Shown piece by piece: positions 1-9,509 of a stretch of DNA of 64,000 nucleotides. Each line of letters starts with the position of its first letter. The stretch's first letter is position 1. The DNA lies in NCBI RefSeq assembly GCF_001305575.3, contig NZ_CP012373.2:2800261-2864260 (forward strand), given 5' to 3'. Below the pieces are notes generated by a model that saw only the letters and a program-made list of their open reading frames with translations, was not told the origin of the DNA and ran no database searches. This DNA comes from Beggiatoa leptomitoformis. GTDB taxonomy: Bacteria; Pseudomonadota; Gammaproteobacteria; Beggiatoales; Beggiatoaceae. The position numbers and the translations under genes were made by a program.

Positions 1-2816
1 TGCGTATATTGAGCAAACCAGTGTTGTACTTCGTCAATATAGTTTTGTGCAACTTCTATTACCGCGCCTAATTCCTCGCTAAATAAAACGGCTAAAACAT
101 CAGGACTTAATCCATCTAGTTGAATATCAATCCCTTTATGGCTAGCAAACATCATTTCGCACAAGGTTGTTAGCAGGCCACCATCAGAGCGGTCGTGATA
201 AGCCAGTAATTTATTTTGTTGGTTTAATATTTGAATAGCATAGAAAAAATCTTTTAAATCTTTGGGGTTATCTAGCGTTGGCACGACATCGCCAAGTTGT
301 TGGTAAACTTGAGTTAAGATAGAACCGCCTAAACGGTTTTTTCCTTGACCTAAGTCTATGTATAGCAAAAAACTATTTTCAGCACGTAAAACAGGCGTGA
401 GGGTTTTGTGAATATTATTCACGCGGGCAAATGCAGAAACGATAAGGGACAAGGGAGCGGTAACTGCTTTGTCATCCCACACGGTGTGCATAGACAATGA
501 ATCTTTGCCTACAGGGATTGCTAGCCCTAAAGCGGGACATAAATCTAAGGCAACGGATTGTACTGTGTCGAACAATGCGGCATCTTCCCCCGCTTGTCCA
601 CAAGCAGCCATCCAGTTGGCGGATAAGACAATATCGCTAAAATCGGCAATTGCAGCAGCGGCAAGATTGGTGATAGCTTCGCCCACGGCCATGCGTCCTG
701 ATGCGGGCGCGTCTAATACCGCTAATGGTGTGCGCTCGCCCATTGCCATCGCTTCGCCTGTAATCCCTTGAAAACTGCTGGCAGTCACTGCGCAGTCAGC
801 AACAGGGACTTGCCACGCGCCAACCATTTGGTCACGGGTGACCAATCCGCCAACCGAGCGGTCACCAATGGTAATTAAAAAGTTTTTATTGGCTACGGTA
901 GGATGACGTAGCACCCGCAATGCGGCTGTTTCTAAGGTAAAATAAGGGTCATCAATTTTAAAAGGGCTACCCACAGGTTGCACACGCTGGACATCCCGAC
1001 GCATTTTTGGCGGTTTACCCAGTAAAACGGATAAAGGCATGTCGATAATGGCTTCTTGCGCTTTTAACAATTGTAATTGTCGTTGTGTCGTTGCCTTGCC
1101 TAATACGGCAAAAGGACAACGTTCCCGCTCGCAAAACTGTGTAAATAGGGCTAGTTGTTCGGGGGCGATGGCTAACACATAGCGTTCTTGTGCTTCATTA
1201 CTCCATAATTCCATGGGTGATAATGACGGGTCGGCAGTAGGTATGGCATTTAAATCAAAAATTGCCCCTTTTTCGCTGTCATTGACTAGCTCAGGAAAGG
1301 CATTTGAGAGACCACCCGCGCCAACATCGTGAATGGAAATAATGGGATTTTGCGCGCCTAAACTCCAACAGGCATCAATCACTTCTTGACAGCGGCGTTG
1401 CATTTCAGGATTACCCCGTTGTACGGAGGCAAAATCTAAATCCGCGCTGCTGTGTCCTGACGACACGGAAGAAGCCGCGCCCCCGCCTAAACCGATGAGC
1501 ATGGCAGCACCGCCGAGCGCAATCAGTAAGCTATCCGCAGGAATTTCATGTTTTTGCACGTGTTCCGCACGAATACTACCCACTCCACCCGCTATCATAA
1601 TTGGTTTGTGATAACCGCGTCGTTTACCGTTGACGGTTTGTTCAAAACTGCGGAAATAGCCGCAAATAGCAGGTCTGCCGAATTCGTTATTAAACGCACT
1701 CGCCCCTAATGGGGCTTCTAGCATGATTTGCAACGCGGTAGCGAGTCGTTGCGGTGTGCCGTATTCGGTTTCGTAAATTTGTGGCGCATCGGGAATATGT
1801 AGGTGTGAAACAGAAAAACCTGTAAGTCCTGCTTTTGGTTTTGAACCACGCCCTGTTGCGCCTTCATCACGAATTTCTCCGCCCGACCCTGTCGCAGCAC
1901 CGGGAAAAGGAGAGATTGCTGTTGGGTGGTTATGGGTTTCCACCTTCATTAAAATCCCTGTTTCTTCAGTTGTATAGCCATACTCATGTGTTTGTGCATT
2001 GCTAAAAAAACGCGGTATCGTAAACCCTGCTAACACCGCAGCGTTATCACTGTATGCGGATAATACTTTTCCGGGATGTTGTTGATGTGTGTAGCGTATC
2101 ATCTTGAATAGTGTCTGGGTTTGAGTTTGTCCGTCGATAACCCAGTCAGCATTAAAAATTTTGTGGCGACAGTGTTCTGAATTCGCTTGTGCGAACATCA
2201 TCAATTCAACATCGGTAGGATTGCGCTTTAAACTATTAAAACTGGTGTATAAATAATCTATTTCGTCTTCGGACAGGGCTAAACCTTGCGTTTTATTTGC
2301 TGTCGCTAACGCGCTCCGCCCTTCGGTTAGTAGGGGAATGACGCGCAAATGACGCGGTTCAGCAGTTTTAAACAGTTGTTCTGCCTCATTCAGTGTAAAT
2401 ATAACGGTTTCTGTCATGCGGTCATGTAGTAAAGGCATGAGTTGTTCAAGCTGTTCATGCGTTAGCGCATCGCTTGCGTTGACTGTCCAAACTAACCCGC
2501 GCTCAATGCGTTTAATACACGATAAACCACAAATAGCCATGATTTCAGTGGCTTTACTAGACCAAGGTGAAATAGTGCCTAAACGAGGAATAACAATAAG
2601 TTGTTGACCTGTTGGCAATATGGGCCGTGTTTTAGGTTGTCCGTGTAACAGTTGTTGTAAATGCTGGGTTTCATCGTTGGTTAAGGAACGAGAGCAGTCG
2701 AGCAAGTACAGGTAATTTGCTTGAATGGTTTGTAACGTGGGGAGAAAAGCACGTGCGGTATGCCGTAATTTTTCGCAGCGGAAAGGAGAAAGCGCGGAAT
2801 CACCCGTATAAAACAT
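1..2816 (-). CDS. purL: Phosphoribosylformylglycinamidine synthase, large single-chain type (3' end outside window)
   Basis: Catalyses the ATP- and glutamine-dependent conversion of FGAR to FGAM in purine synthesis in the cytoplasm. The reading frame is open from the ATG at 2816 to the window edge, giving 938 codons; the single-chain enzyme is usually about 1290 residues, so the C-terminal glutamine amidotransferase domain lies beyond position 1. Visible hallmarks are the [11 protein letters not shown] segment, the [20 protein letters not shown] nucleotide-binding stretch and a second synthetase half containing [11 protein letters not shown]. The N-terminal PurS-like part is also present ([13 protein letters not shown] onward). 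It is transcribed away from bcp, with a 153-bp gap holding a small hairpin. No frameshift is seen in the visible part. Identity is essentially certain; only the C-terminal domain cannot be judged. Confidence 0.97.
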   Translation of the reverse strand, partial: MFYTGDSALSPFRCEKLRHTARAFLPTLQTIQANYLYLLDCSRSLTNDETQHLQQLLHGQPKTRPILPTGQQLIVIPRLGTISPWSSKATEIMAICGLSCIKRIERGLVWTVNASDALTHEQLEQLMPLLHDRMTETVIFTLNEAEQLFKTAEPRHLRVIPLLTEGRSALATANKTQGLALSEDEIDYLYTSFNSLKRNPTDVELMMFAQANSEHCRHKIFNADWVIDGQTQTQTLFKMIRYTHQQHPGKVLSAYSDNAAVLAGFTIPRFFSNAQTHEYGYTTEETGILMKVETHNHPTAISPFPGAATGSGGEIRDEGATGRGSKPKAGLTGFSVSHLHIPDAPQIYETEYGTPQRLATALQIMLEAPLGASAFNNEFGRPAICGYFRSFEQTVNGKRRGYHKPIMIAGGVGSIRAEHVQKHEIPADSLLIALGGAAMLIGLGGGAASSVSSGHSSADLDFASVQRGNPEMQRRCQEVIDACWSLGAQNPIISIHDVGAGGLSNAFPELVNDSEKGAIFDLNAIPTADPSLSPMELWSNEAQERYVLAIAPEQLALFTQFCERERCPFAVLGKATTQRQLQLLKAQEAIIDMPLSVLLGKPPKMRRDVQRVQPVGSPFKIDDPYFTLETAALRVLRHPTVANKNFLITIGDRSVGGLVTRDQMVGAWQVPVADCAVTASSFQGITGEAMAMGERTPLAVLDAPASGRMAVGEAITNLAAAAIADFSDIVLSANWMAACGQAGEDAALFDTVQSVALDLCPALGLAIPVGKDSLSMHTVWDDKAVTAPLSLIVSAFARVNNIHKTLTPVLRAENSFLLYIDLGQGKNRLGGSILTQVYQQLGDVVPTLDNPKDLKDFFYAIQILNQQNKLLAYHDRSDGGLLTTLCEMMFASHKGIDIQLDGLSPDVLAVLFSEELGAVIEVAQNYIDEVQHWFAQYT

Positions 2817-2934
2817 GGTCGCCTCTTGGTTTAGCGTGTAAATAGGGTATTTTAGCAGAATTGGCTAGGCGGTTTCTTGGGTTTGAATCGCGCGTTGTGT
2901 GGATTAGGGGTTGTGGAGAATGTAGTAGGAGATG

Positions 2935-2971
2935 AACCTACTAGGCTTTGAAAACCTAGTAGGTTTTTTTT
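2935..2971. repeat. Hairpin repeat, AACCTGCTAGG family, copy 1
   Basis: An 11-bp perfect inverted repeat (AACCTACTAGG at 2935-2945, its complement at 2955-2965) is followed on the plus strand by a T-run at 2964-2971. It lies directly after the bcp stop codon. On the strand bcp uses, no T-run follows the stem, so it is a poor intrinsic terminator in that direction. It is better seen as one member of a dispersed family whose other members lie near 10.6, 16.4, 29.1 and 42.2 kb. Confidence 0.75.
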
Positions 2972-3437
2972 AAGCGAGTTTATCTAAAGCGGCTAGTACG
3001 GTTTGTACATGGTCGGGTACTTTTACTTTGCGCCATTCGTAACGTAAAATACCTTCTTTATCAAAGATAAAGGTGCTACGCTCAATACCACGCACTTGTT
3101 TTCCATACATGTTTTTGGGTTTTACAATATCAAAGACATTACATAAAGTTTCTTCTTCATCCGCCAGTAAATCAAATGGGAATTCGTACTTTGATTTGAA
3201 TTTCTCGTGTTTTTTAACACTGTCGCGGGAAACACCCAAAATTAATGCGTTTTTGGCTTGAAACGCGGCAAAATGGTCGCGGAAATCTTGCCCTTCTTGT
3301 GTGCAACCGGGTGTGTCATCACGGGGATAAAAATATAAAACCAGCACTTGTCCGCGACAGTCGGGTAAATGAATAGTTTTATCACCTGTCGCAGGTAGGC
3401 TTACAGGGGGTAGGCTCTCTCCAATCACGAGTGGCAT
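2970..3437 (-). CDS. bcp: Thioredoxin-dependent peroxiredoxin, BCP/PrxQ type
   Basis: Reduces hydrogen peroxide and organic hydroperoxides in the cytoplasm. It has 155 residues, the usual length. The active-site segment PRDDTPGCTQEG places the peroxidatic cysteine at C45. In E. coli BCP a resolving cysteine sits five residues later (C50); here position 50 is glutamine. C27 and C99 are the only other cysteines I see. The enzyme may therefore work as a 1-Cys form or use a different resolving residue. The start is supported by AAGGAAA ahead of the ATG. It lies 14 bp after gcvR, the same order as in E. coli, so the two are probably co-transcribed. Confidence 0.95.
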   Translation of the reverse strand: MPLVIGESLPPVSLPATGDKTIHLPDCRGQVLVLYFYPRDDTPGCTQEGQDFRDHFAAFQAKNALILGVSRDSVKKHEKFKSKYEFPFDLLADEEETLCNVFDIVKPKNMYGKQVRGIERSTFIFDKEGILRYEWRKVKVPDHVQTVLAALDKLA

Positions 3438-3451
3438 GGTATTTCCTTATG

Positions 3452-3973
3452 TTATTTAATAGGTTCCATTACAGCGTCTAGGTTCATTTCATCCGCTAAA
3501 TCAAAAAAATCACCGCGTAGATTACTGATAATAATTGTATTCGGTACGTGAATACGTAGTGTGAGAGATAACATGAGTGTATCTAGTTGGGCGATGGTGT
3601 AGGTGTGGCTGTTGATGTCTTCAATACTCACCTCTGCATCAGAAAAGAAGCGCACTATATTGGGCAAAATTTCTGGGTTATAAATTGAAATAACTTCAAT
3701 CATGTAGGGGAGGTGGTTGGTTGATTTTGGAAGTGTTTCTGAGCGTTGAACTAGAAAAGTAAATCCAAGTTGTTCTTGTAGGCGAGGGAGTTGGTTTTCT
3801 ATTTTTGCAATGGCATTCCATGTGCCTGAAATAGAGAGTAGTAGGCTGATTTTATCGCCAAGTGCAGATAGGCGTACTTCTTCAATACCGCCACCACTGT
3901 CGACAAGGGCTCGAGTGAGTTGCTTAACAATCTGGGGTTTATGTGGCGCGATGGCACAAATCACAAGTTGCAT
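3452..3973 (-). CDS. gcvR: Glycine cleavage system regulator GcvR-like, two ACT domains
   Basis: The 173-residue protein has two ACT-like modules, about residues 1-80 and 90-170, with the GcvR-style opening MQLVICAIAPHKPQIVKQLT and a second module starting YMIEVISIYNPEILPNIVRFF. In E. coli, GcvR binds GcvA and represses the glycine cleavage operon when glycine is low; whether GcvA exists here cannot be seen. It lies 14 bp upstream of bcp, matching the E. coli gcvR-bcp arrangement, which supports the assignment over a generic ACT protein. No strong ribosome binding site is seen ahead of the start. No DNA-binding domain is present, as expected for a protein acting through a partner. Confidence 0.85.
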   Translation of the reverse strand: MQLVICAIAPHKPQIVKQLTRALVDSGGGIEEVRLSALGDKISLLLSISGTWNAIAKIENQLPRLQEQLGFTFLVQRSETLPKSTNHLPYMIEVISIYNPEILPNIVRFFSDAEVSIEDINSHTYTIAQLDTLMLSLTLRIHVPNTIIISNLRGDFFDLADEMNLDAVMEPIK

Positions 3974-4031
3974 GAAGGTCTATTTTTTGGTTAGGTTAGA
4001 AAAAAGTGTTGCTTAGTATCTACTGGCAAAA

Positions 4032-5519
4032 TTACATTTGATAACGGGTTTTGGATTGTTTGATTTGGTTAATCAAATGTTCCTTGAGTAGAAATACGCC
4101 CCCTTCTAGGCTGACGGGGTAGCTGTCTGGGTTGTTTAGGCGTTTAAAGTTTTCAGGATAGCGTTGCAATTGTTGTTGTAAATGTTGGCGAATTTGCTCA
4201 AGGGTGTTATCCGTTATGGTTGCTTTCCCGTGACGCATGACGGGTACGAGTAGGTCTTCATAAGCGACTTCTGGACTGATTTTTAGTAATTTTTGGGTAT
4301 CATTGATGTTGACAAGAACGGGGGTTTGGGTGGGTGGTTGTAGGATATCGTACAGCATATCGCCTAGAAAAAAACCTTGGTCATTGTAAAACCGTCGTAC
4401 TTGTAGAATGGCGGGATTGGTGGTTTTTATCGTTTGTTCGGAAACTTTAATTCGATAATCCCAGATTCCTTGCGGGGTTTTGATGGCGGTGAGTTTGTAA
4501 ACGCCACCGAGTGCGGGTTCGTCGTAGCTGGTCACTAGTTTTGTACCAACTCCCCATGCGTTGATTGCCGCGCCGCGATTTTTTAGGTCTTGAATGGTGT
4601 ATTCGTCTAGGTCGTTGCTTGCCACAATGAGTGCATCGGGAAAGCCTGCTTGGTCAAGTAAACGGCGGGCATGTTGGCTTAGGCTGAGTAAATCACCTGA
4701 ATCAAGGCGAATACCTGCCATTTCATGTCCTTGTTGGCGTAATTTTATGCCAATTTGGATGGCATTTTGTACTCCTTGTAGGGTGTCGTAGGTGTCGACG
4801 AGAAAAATGCAGTTGTTAGGTAACACATCGGCGTAGGTTTGAAAGGCTTCTAGTTCTTCAGGAAATACCATTACCCAACTGTGGGCATGTGTGCCTTTAA
4901 CGGGAATATTGTAGAGTTTTCCTGCTAATACGTTGGATGTGCCAACACATCCGCCAATATAGGCAGCACGGCTGGCACTGATACCGCCGTCAATGCCTTG
5001 TGCGCGACGTAAACCGAATTCTAGCACTATATCGCCTGCTGCTGCTTGGCAGACCCGCGCGGCTTTGGTTGCAATCAGTGTTTGATAGTTGACAATGGTT
5101 AGTAGTGCTGTTTCTAGCAGTTGGCATTGAATCAGTGAACCTTGTACGCGCAATAGGGGTTGATGGGGAAAAACGAGTGTCCCTTCAGGAATTGCATCAA
5201 TGTTGCAGGTAAAACGTAGTTGGTGTAAGTAGTCTAAAAAATCTTTTTCAAATAGGGGTTTGCCGTCATTACCTGTAATGCTTGCAAGGTAGGTAATATC
5301 ATCTGCGGTAAAGTGTAGTTGTTCAATCAATTCTAGCGCGTTGTTTAAGCCTGCACTAACGGTGTAGCCCCCTTGATAGGGTGGTTTACGAAAGAATAGG
5401 CTAAAAACAACTTCTTGGTCTTGTCGCCCCGTTTTCCAATAGCCATACGCCATGGTTAATTGGTATAAGTCTGTGAGTAAGGCTAGCGAGTGTCCATAGA
5501 GTTGTTGCAGATGATTCAT
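4032..5519 (-). CDS. pncB: Nicotinate phosphoribosyltransferase
   Basis: Converts nicotinate and PRPP to nicotinate mononucleotide in the Preiss-Handler NAD salvage route, with ATP hydrolysis. It has 495 residues, the longer bacterial form. Recognisable parts are LTDLYQLTMAYGYWKTG near the N-terminus, the FGLRRAQG substrate-binding region, the GTHAHSWVM segment containing the catalytic histidine region, and the LDSGDL phosphate-binding motif. The start ATG is preceded by CAGG. It lies 69 bp downstream of nadK on the same strand, so salvage entry (PncB) and NADP formation (NadK) are likely transcribed together. No truncation is seen. Confidence 0.95.
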   Translation of the reverse strand: MNHLQQLYGHSLALLTDLYQLTMAYGYWKTGRQDQEVVFSLFFRKPPYQGGYTVSAGLNNALELIEQLHFTADDITYLASITGNDGKPLFEKDFLDYLHQLRFTCNIDAIPEGTLVFPHQPLLRVQGSLIQCQLLETALLTIVNYQTLIATKAARVCQAAAGDIVLEFGLRRAQGIDGGISASRAAYIGGCVGTSNVLAGKLYNIPVKGTHAHSWVMVFPEELEAFQTYADVLPNNCIFLVDTYDTLQGVQNAIQIGIKLRQQGHEMAGIRLDSGDLLSLSQHARRLLDQAGFPDALIVASNDLDEYTIQDLKNRGAAINAWGVGTKLVTSYDEPALGGVYKLTAIKTPQGIWDYRIKVSEQTIKTTNPAILQVRRFYNDQGFFLGDMLYDILQPPTQTPVLVNINDTQKLLKISPEVAYEDLLVPVMRHGKATITDNTLEQIRQHLQQQLQRYPENFKRLNNPDSYPVSLEGGVFLLKEHLINQIKQSKTRYQM

Positions 5520-5588
5520 AGTATTACCTGTGGTGATTAGAACTTACACAATGTTGATAGTTCCTATCTTTAGTAAAGGCGATGAGTA

Positions 5589-6458
5589 CTATACGGCTTT
5601 TCCCCAATCCAGTTTCTCACGTAATGTTGAATAGTGGTCATGCCCTTGTGGGTGAATCAGGCGGATTGATTGGCGTTTTTCAATGACAATTAAATCACCA
5701 GGAATAACTTGTTGACATAATACGCCGTCGCAAGAAAGTTGGGCTTGTCCTGTTTGATTGTCTGCAATGGTAATCGCGATACAACTATCGCCATCAATTA
5801 CTAGGGGGCGATTGCTCAGGGTATGCGGGCAAATAGACACGAGTAGTAGTGCGTTTAAAGAAGGATGAACAATAGGTCCTCCGCCCGATAGTGCATAAGC
5901 CGTTGAGCCTGTTGGGGTGGAAACGACTAGGCCGTCAGAGCGTTGTCGACTCATAAAATGCCCATTGATGGTGGTTTCAAAGGTCAGCATGTGGGTCATA
6001 TTCCAGCGGTGAATAACCATGTCATTCAGTGCATTAGAGTGTGACAGACAGCGTCCTTCTCGATAAACTTCTGCATAAATTAAGAAGCGATCTTCTTCTA
6101 AAAACGCACCGCCTAGAATTTCATCCAAATAGTGTTCCATCTGGTCGGGTGATATATCTGTAAGAAAGCCTAAACGGCCTAAATTAATCCCAAGAATAGA
6201 CACATCATGTTTGGCTAGTAATCGCGCCGCTTGTAGTAGTGTGCCATCACCACCGATGACAATAATCAAATCACAACGAATTCCTAGTGCTTCTGTATTG
6301 GCGGCAATGCTAAAGTCACCACTGGATAATAAACGCGCGCTAGGTGCGTCGATAACGATTTCTAATGAACGAGCGGTGAGATAACTTATTAATCTTTCAA
6401 GTGTATCTTTAACTCGCGTATCACCCCGTTTGGCGATAAGTCCTATACTGTTAAACAT
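5589..6458 (-). CDS. nadK: NAD kinase
   Basis: Phosphorylates NAD to NADP in the cytoplasm. It shows the family signatures GGDGTLLQAARL (the GGDG nucleotide site), ND at the start of NDMVIHRW (usually NE), and the glycine-rich STPTGSTAYALSGGGPIV loop. The frame is open to 6488, but I choose the ATG at 6458 (MFNSIGLIAKRGD), because AGGA sits 8 bp ahead of it and the NAD kinase fold begins there. That gives 289 residues, the normal size. It lies upstream of pncB on the same strand, and a 17-bp perfect palindrome sits just upstream of the gene. Confidence 0.95.
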   Translation of the reverse strand: MFNSIGLIAKRGDTRVKDTLERLISYLTARSLEIVIDAPSARLLSSGDFSIAANTEALGIRCDLIIVIGGDGTLLQAARLLAKHDVSILGINLGRLGFLTDISPDQMEHYLDEILGGAFLEEDRFLIYAEVYREGRCLSHSNALNDMVIHRWNMTHMLTFETTINGHFMSRQRSDGLVVSTPTGSTAYALSGGGPIVHPSLNALLLVSICPHTLSNRPLVIDGDSCIAITIADNQTGQAQLSCDGVLCQQVIPGDLIVIEKRQSIRLIHPQGHDHYSTLREKLDWGKAV

Positions 6459-6502
6459 AAGTATCCTGTTGTTTAAGTGCTTAGGCATATCATTTATTAA
6501 TC

Positions 6503-6556
6503 AAACCTTAGCCCCTAAATCCCAGTGTTAAAACAGAGGTTTAGGGGCTAAGGTTT
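6503..6556. repeat. Perfect 17-bp inverted repeat upstream of nadK
   Basis: AAACCTTAGCCCCTAAA at 6503-6519 is exactly complementary to 6540-6556, with a 20-nt loop. It stands between the 3' end of the SpoIIE phosphatase gene and nadK, both on the minus strand. No clear T-run follows on the minus strand (GATTAATAAAT). It may be a hairpin terminator or attenuator, an mRNA-stabilising element, or a mobile repeat. Confidence 0.7.
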
Positions 6557-6696
6557 ATGTAATAAATAATATATTCAATCTGGCATAGCCATTTCTTGGA
6601 ATGTACATCATGGTTTTCCGTACAATTATAGGGTATTCATGCAATTTCTAGGGATGGTATTTATTGATTGCACCATGAATATCTTATTAAATATAG

Positions 6697-9327
6697 TTAT
6701 TTATGCTTCATAACGAGTAGCGTAATATCGTCAAATACACGATGTGTTGCTATGTGTTGTTTTACATCAGCAACAATCTGTTGACAGATTTCTGTCGCGT
6801 TTAATTGTCTAATGTTTTTGATTAACATTGCTAAGCGAGCCGTACCGTAAAGTTCGCCTGCAACATTTTCTGCTTCTGTAACACCATCCGTATAAAAAAC
6901 AACAATATCATCTTTAAATAATGTAACAGGATGTTTTTCTACAAAAGATTCAATATTCTCTTCTAATCCAATGGGAAAGCCTAAATCTAATGTATCTATT
7001 GTTTCTAACGTACCATCCGCACGAACAATAATTACTTCTTCATGTTGCCCAGAAATAGTTAAAACCCCTTGTTTATAATCCGCTAATAAGAGGGTCGACA
7101 TTTGTTCTGACCCCATGCGTTTTACATTATGATAAATCGTGCGATTAATGGTATTTAAAAATTTGATGGGGTCTAATTCTTGATGTTCCACTAATGTTCG
7201 GATGGCGGTTTGTAACATTAACATGACGACACCGCTTTCTAAACCATGCCCCGTTACATCACCCACCCCAATTTTTAAACCCTCTTTATGGAGCAACACA
7301 TCGTAGTAATCCCCGCCAACTTCTTGACAAGGTTCCATAAATCCTGCAACGTCTAAATCAGGAATCTGTGCTAATTCAAGTAGTTTTGGCGTGAGCATCG
7401 CTTGCAATTTTTGTGTAACGGCAAGTTCTGCACCCATACGTGTATTTTCACTTTGTAATTGTTTATTTAAGGTAGTGATTTCTGCATTTGCAGCGGTTAG
7501 TGCAATAGTACGCTCTTCAATTTTTGTTTCTAGTTCAAGCACTAAGTCTTGTATTTGTTCCGACATATTATTAAAGGCAAAGGCTAACTGCCCAAATTCA
7601 TCATCTTCTTCAATATAAATTCGATAGCCTAAATGGTTGTTAGTAAAGGCTTGTGTCCCACCAATAAGCGCGTAGATTTTGCGAGTGAAATTATTTGCAA
7701 TCAACACCGCAACAATAATGACCATTCCTAACAAAATTACGGCAATTAGCCCAACCTCAATAGCGGTTCGATGCACTTGTGCTAACGCTTGTTCTTCGCG
7801 TGTTTCGATAAATTCGTGCATGGTCTGATTCTGTTGCGCTAACATGGTATCAATGCTGTGTTTCGTTTGATATGTTGCATCATGAAACTCATCCCAATTA
7901 GCTCCAAACGACACAAGACCAAAGCCGCGCTTTGTTTTACCATATTGTCCTGTAAAATAAGGAATTGCTGCTGCTGTGGTTAATTTCCAAACACCCGCCC
8001 AAAAAATCACAAAAGACCCATATCCGCCTTCGTTAATACTTTGAAACCAGCCATGACATTGTGGTGCTTTATTCAAGTAGCGACAATCTAAGGCAACTTC
8101 CCCCCGTTGTCGTTGTTCAATGCTCAGTTCATTGTGCGTATGCTGATTATTAAACGTGGGATAGTGGGCTAAAAAATCATCAAGCGAGGTAATTCCTGAG
8201 TGTTGCCACTCCAGCATTGTTTCTTGCGTTATCCATGGTGGTACACGTTTGCCTGTTTGCGGGTTAAAGCCGACAATAAAATAATCACGTGCATGAGAGA
8301 TACACCGCCCTAAATAGTCCCACATAAACGCATAGTTACCAGTACTCGCATCTGAAATATTACGCATAAAATGCTCATCTGGCATGATGTAATCGGTAAA
8401 TTCACTTAAATGACGATGGTCTAAGGCTAAGGTTATATAGCCTATTTTTTCAGTTGCATGATAAACAGGGGTAACAAAGCGAATAATGCCTTCAAAAGGT
8501 TTACCAACAGGGTTTTCTATTCCTGCATAAGCAAATTTTTCAGGTTCAAACGGAATACCCGCTTTTTGTGCCGCTTCTGGGCTGAATGTACCGATAACGG
8601 GTGACGGACGGTATTCACCAATAACATCAGATACGTAAATTTCACCCTGTTTTAAGGCTTGTGCGTCGTTGAAATAGGTTTCTGCTTTACAGTAGGTTTG
8701 TTCAGAATGGGCAATATTTTTTAATGTCTTGTCTATGGTAGAAACTTTGTACTGTTCTTGCCCTTGTAAATCATAGAAAGTAATTTCTTTATACAATGGA
8801 ATTCGTTGTTTTTTATAGGGTGGAATAGTTTTTTTGCTAAATTCGCGTTTATTTTCGTCTAAAATGGTGGTGGGGGGGCTAACACTGGTTTCAACAGGTG
8901 CGTCACTTACCCATTTTTTAGTCGTTGTATCAAAATGGTAGGATTCATGCGTGGTGATATTGCGGGTATTAAGCTGTTGAAATTGTTCTAGGACAGTTTG
9001 ATTAAGGGGTAGGCTTGCGAGGGTTAATAAGTCATTGTCGCGTTCATAAAGAAATTGTGCAACTTCTTGGGCTATTTTAACCGTCATTTGTTCAAGTGCG
9101 ACTTGTGATTTATGGTCTAAAGCGATAATGCTATCTTCAACGGCAATATTGGCCGTTTCTTTAATAATGGATTCTGTTTTAGTTAATAAGGCTTGTCCAT
9201 TTTGTTTAAATGTCTCACCCAGTTGATACGTGGAGTAGGTTGCAATAAACGCAATGATAATTAAAGGAACGACCTTTAAAACAATAAACGTTAAAATCAG
9301 TTTCTTTTTAATTTTCATGTTGAACAT
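6697..9327 (-). CDS. Membrane sensor with HAMP and SpoIIE/RsbU serine phosphatase
   Basis: The 876-residue protein is predicted to sense an extracytoplasmic signal and dephosphorylate a cytoplasmic anti-sigma-antagonist-like partner. In order it has a transmembrane segment (about 10-30), a long periplasmic Cache-like region, a second membrane segment (about 524-545), a HAMP domain (to about 598), a coiled coil, and a SpoIIE/PP2C-type domain (about 660-876). Metal-binding acidic residues are visible in GGDYYD (D673), GDVTGHG (D690), YTDGVTE (D814) and FDD (D866, D867). Partner-switching phosphatases usually act on STAS proteins; a STAS gene lies at 28.5 kb, but pairing is only a guess. No neighbouring kinase or sigma factor is seen. 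Start choice between M1 and M4 is open, as neither has a clear ribosome site. Confidence 0.9.
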   Translation of the reverse strand: MFNMKIKKKLILTFIVLKVVPLIIIAFIATYSTYQLGETFKQNGQALLTKTESIIKETANIAVEDSIIALDHKSQVALEQMTVKIAQEVAQFLYERDNDLLTLASLPLNQTVLEQFQQLNTRNITTHESYHFDTTTKKWVSDAPVETSVSPPTTILDENKREFSKKTIPPYKKQRIPLYKEITFYDLQGQEQYKVSTIDKTLKNIAHSEQTYCKAETYFNDAQALKQGEIYVSDVIGEYRPSPVIGTFSPEAAQKAGIPFEPEKFAYAGIENPVGKPFEGIIRFVTPVYHATEKIGYITLALDHRHLSEFTDYIMPDEHFMRNISDASTGNYAFMWDYLGRCISHARDYFIVGFNPQTGKRVPPWITQETMLEWQHSGITSLDDFLAHYPTFNNQHTHNELSIEQRQRGEVALDCRYLNKAPQCHGWFQSINEGGYGSFVIFWAGVWKLTTAAAIPYFTGQYGKTKRGFGLVSFGANWDEFHDATYQTKHSIDTMLAQQNQTMHEFIETREEQALAQVHRTAIEVGLIAVILLGMVIIVAVLIANNFTRKIYALIGGTQAFTNNHLGYRIYIEEDDEFGQLAFAFNNMSEQIQDLVLELETKIEERTIALTAANAEITTLNKQLQSENTRMGAELAVTQKLQAMLTPKLLELAQIPDLDVAGFMEPCQEVGGDYYDVLLHKEGLKIGVGDVTGHGLESGVVMLMLQTAIRTLVEHQELDPIKFLNTINRTIYHNVKRMGSEQMSTLLLADYKQGVLTISGQHEEVIIVRADGTLETIDTLDLGFPIGLEENIESFVEKHPVTLFKDDIVVFYTDGVTEAENVAGELYGTARLAMLIKNIRQLNATEICQQIVADVKQHIATHRVFDDITLLVMKHK

Positions 9328-9509
9328 GACAACGTTATTTTAATAGGTTAGTAAATTAGTCGGTTTTATTGCAGTGCAGTGTACAGGATTGATAAACTAT
9401 CAGCAATAAAAACTATTTTATCAAAAACTTAAATACAATATATTTTTTTAAACTGATTTATAGACAGGGATTAGGTGTCATTTTTTTCTTAACCTATTTT
9501 TGGTAGTGC

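Noticed and set aside
469-771. 100-codon plus-strand frame within purL, and many similar frames opposite other genes
   Set aside because: They are antisense shadows of well-supported genes with no independent evidence.
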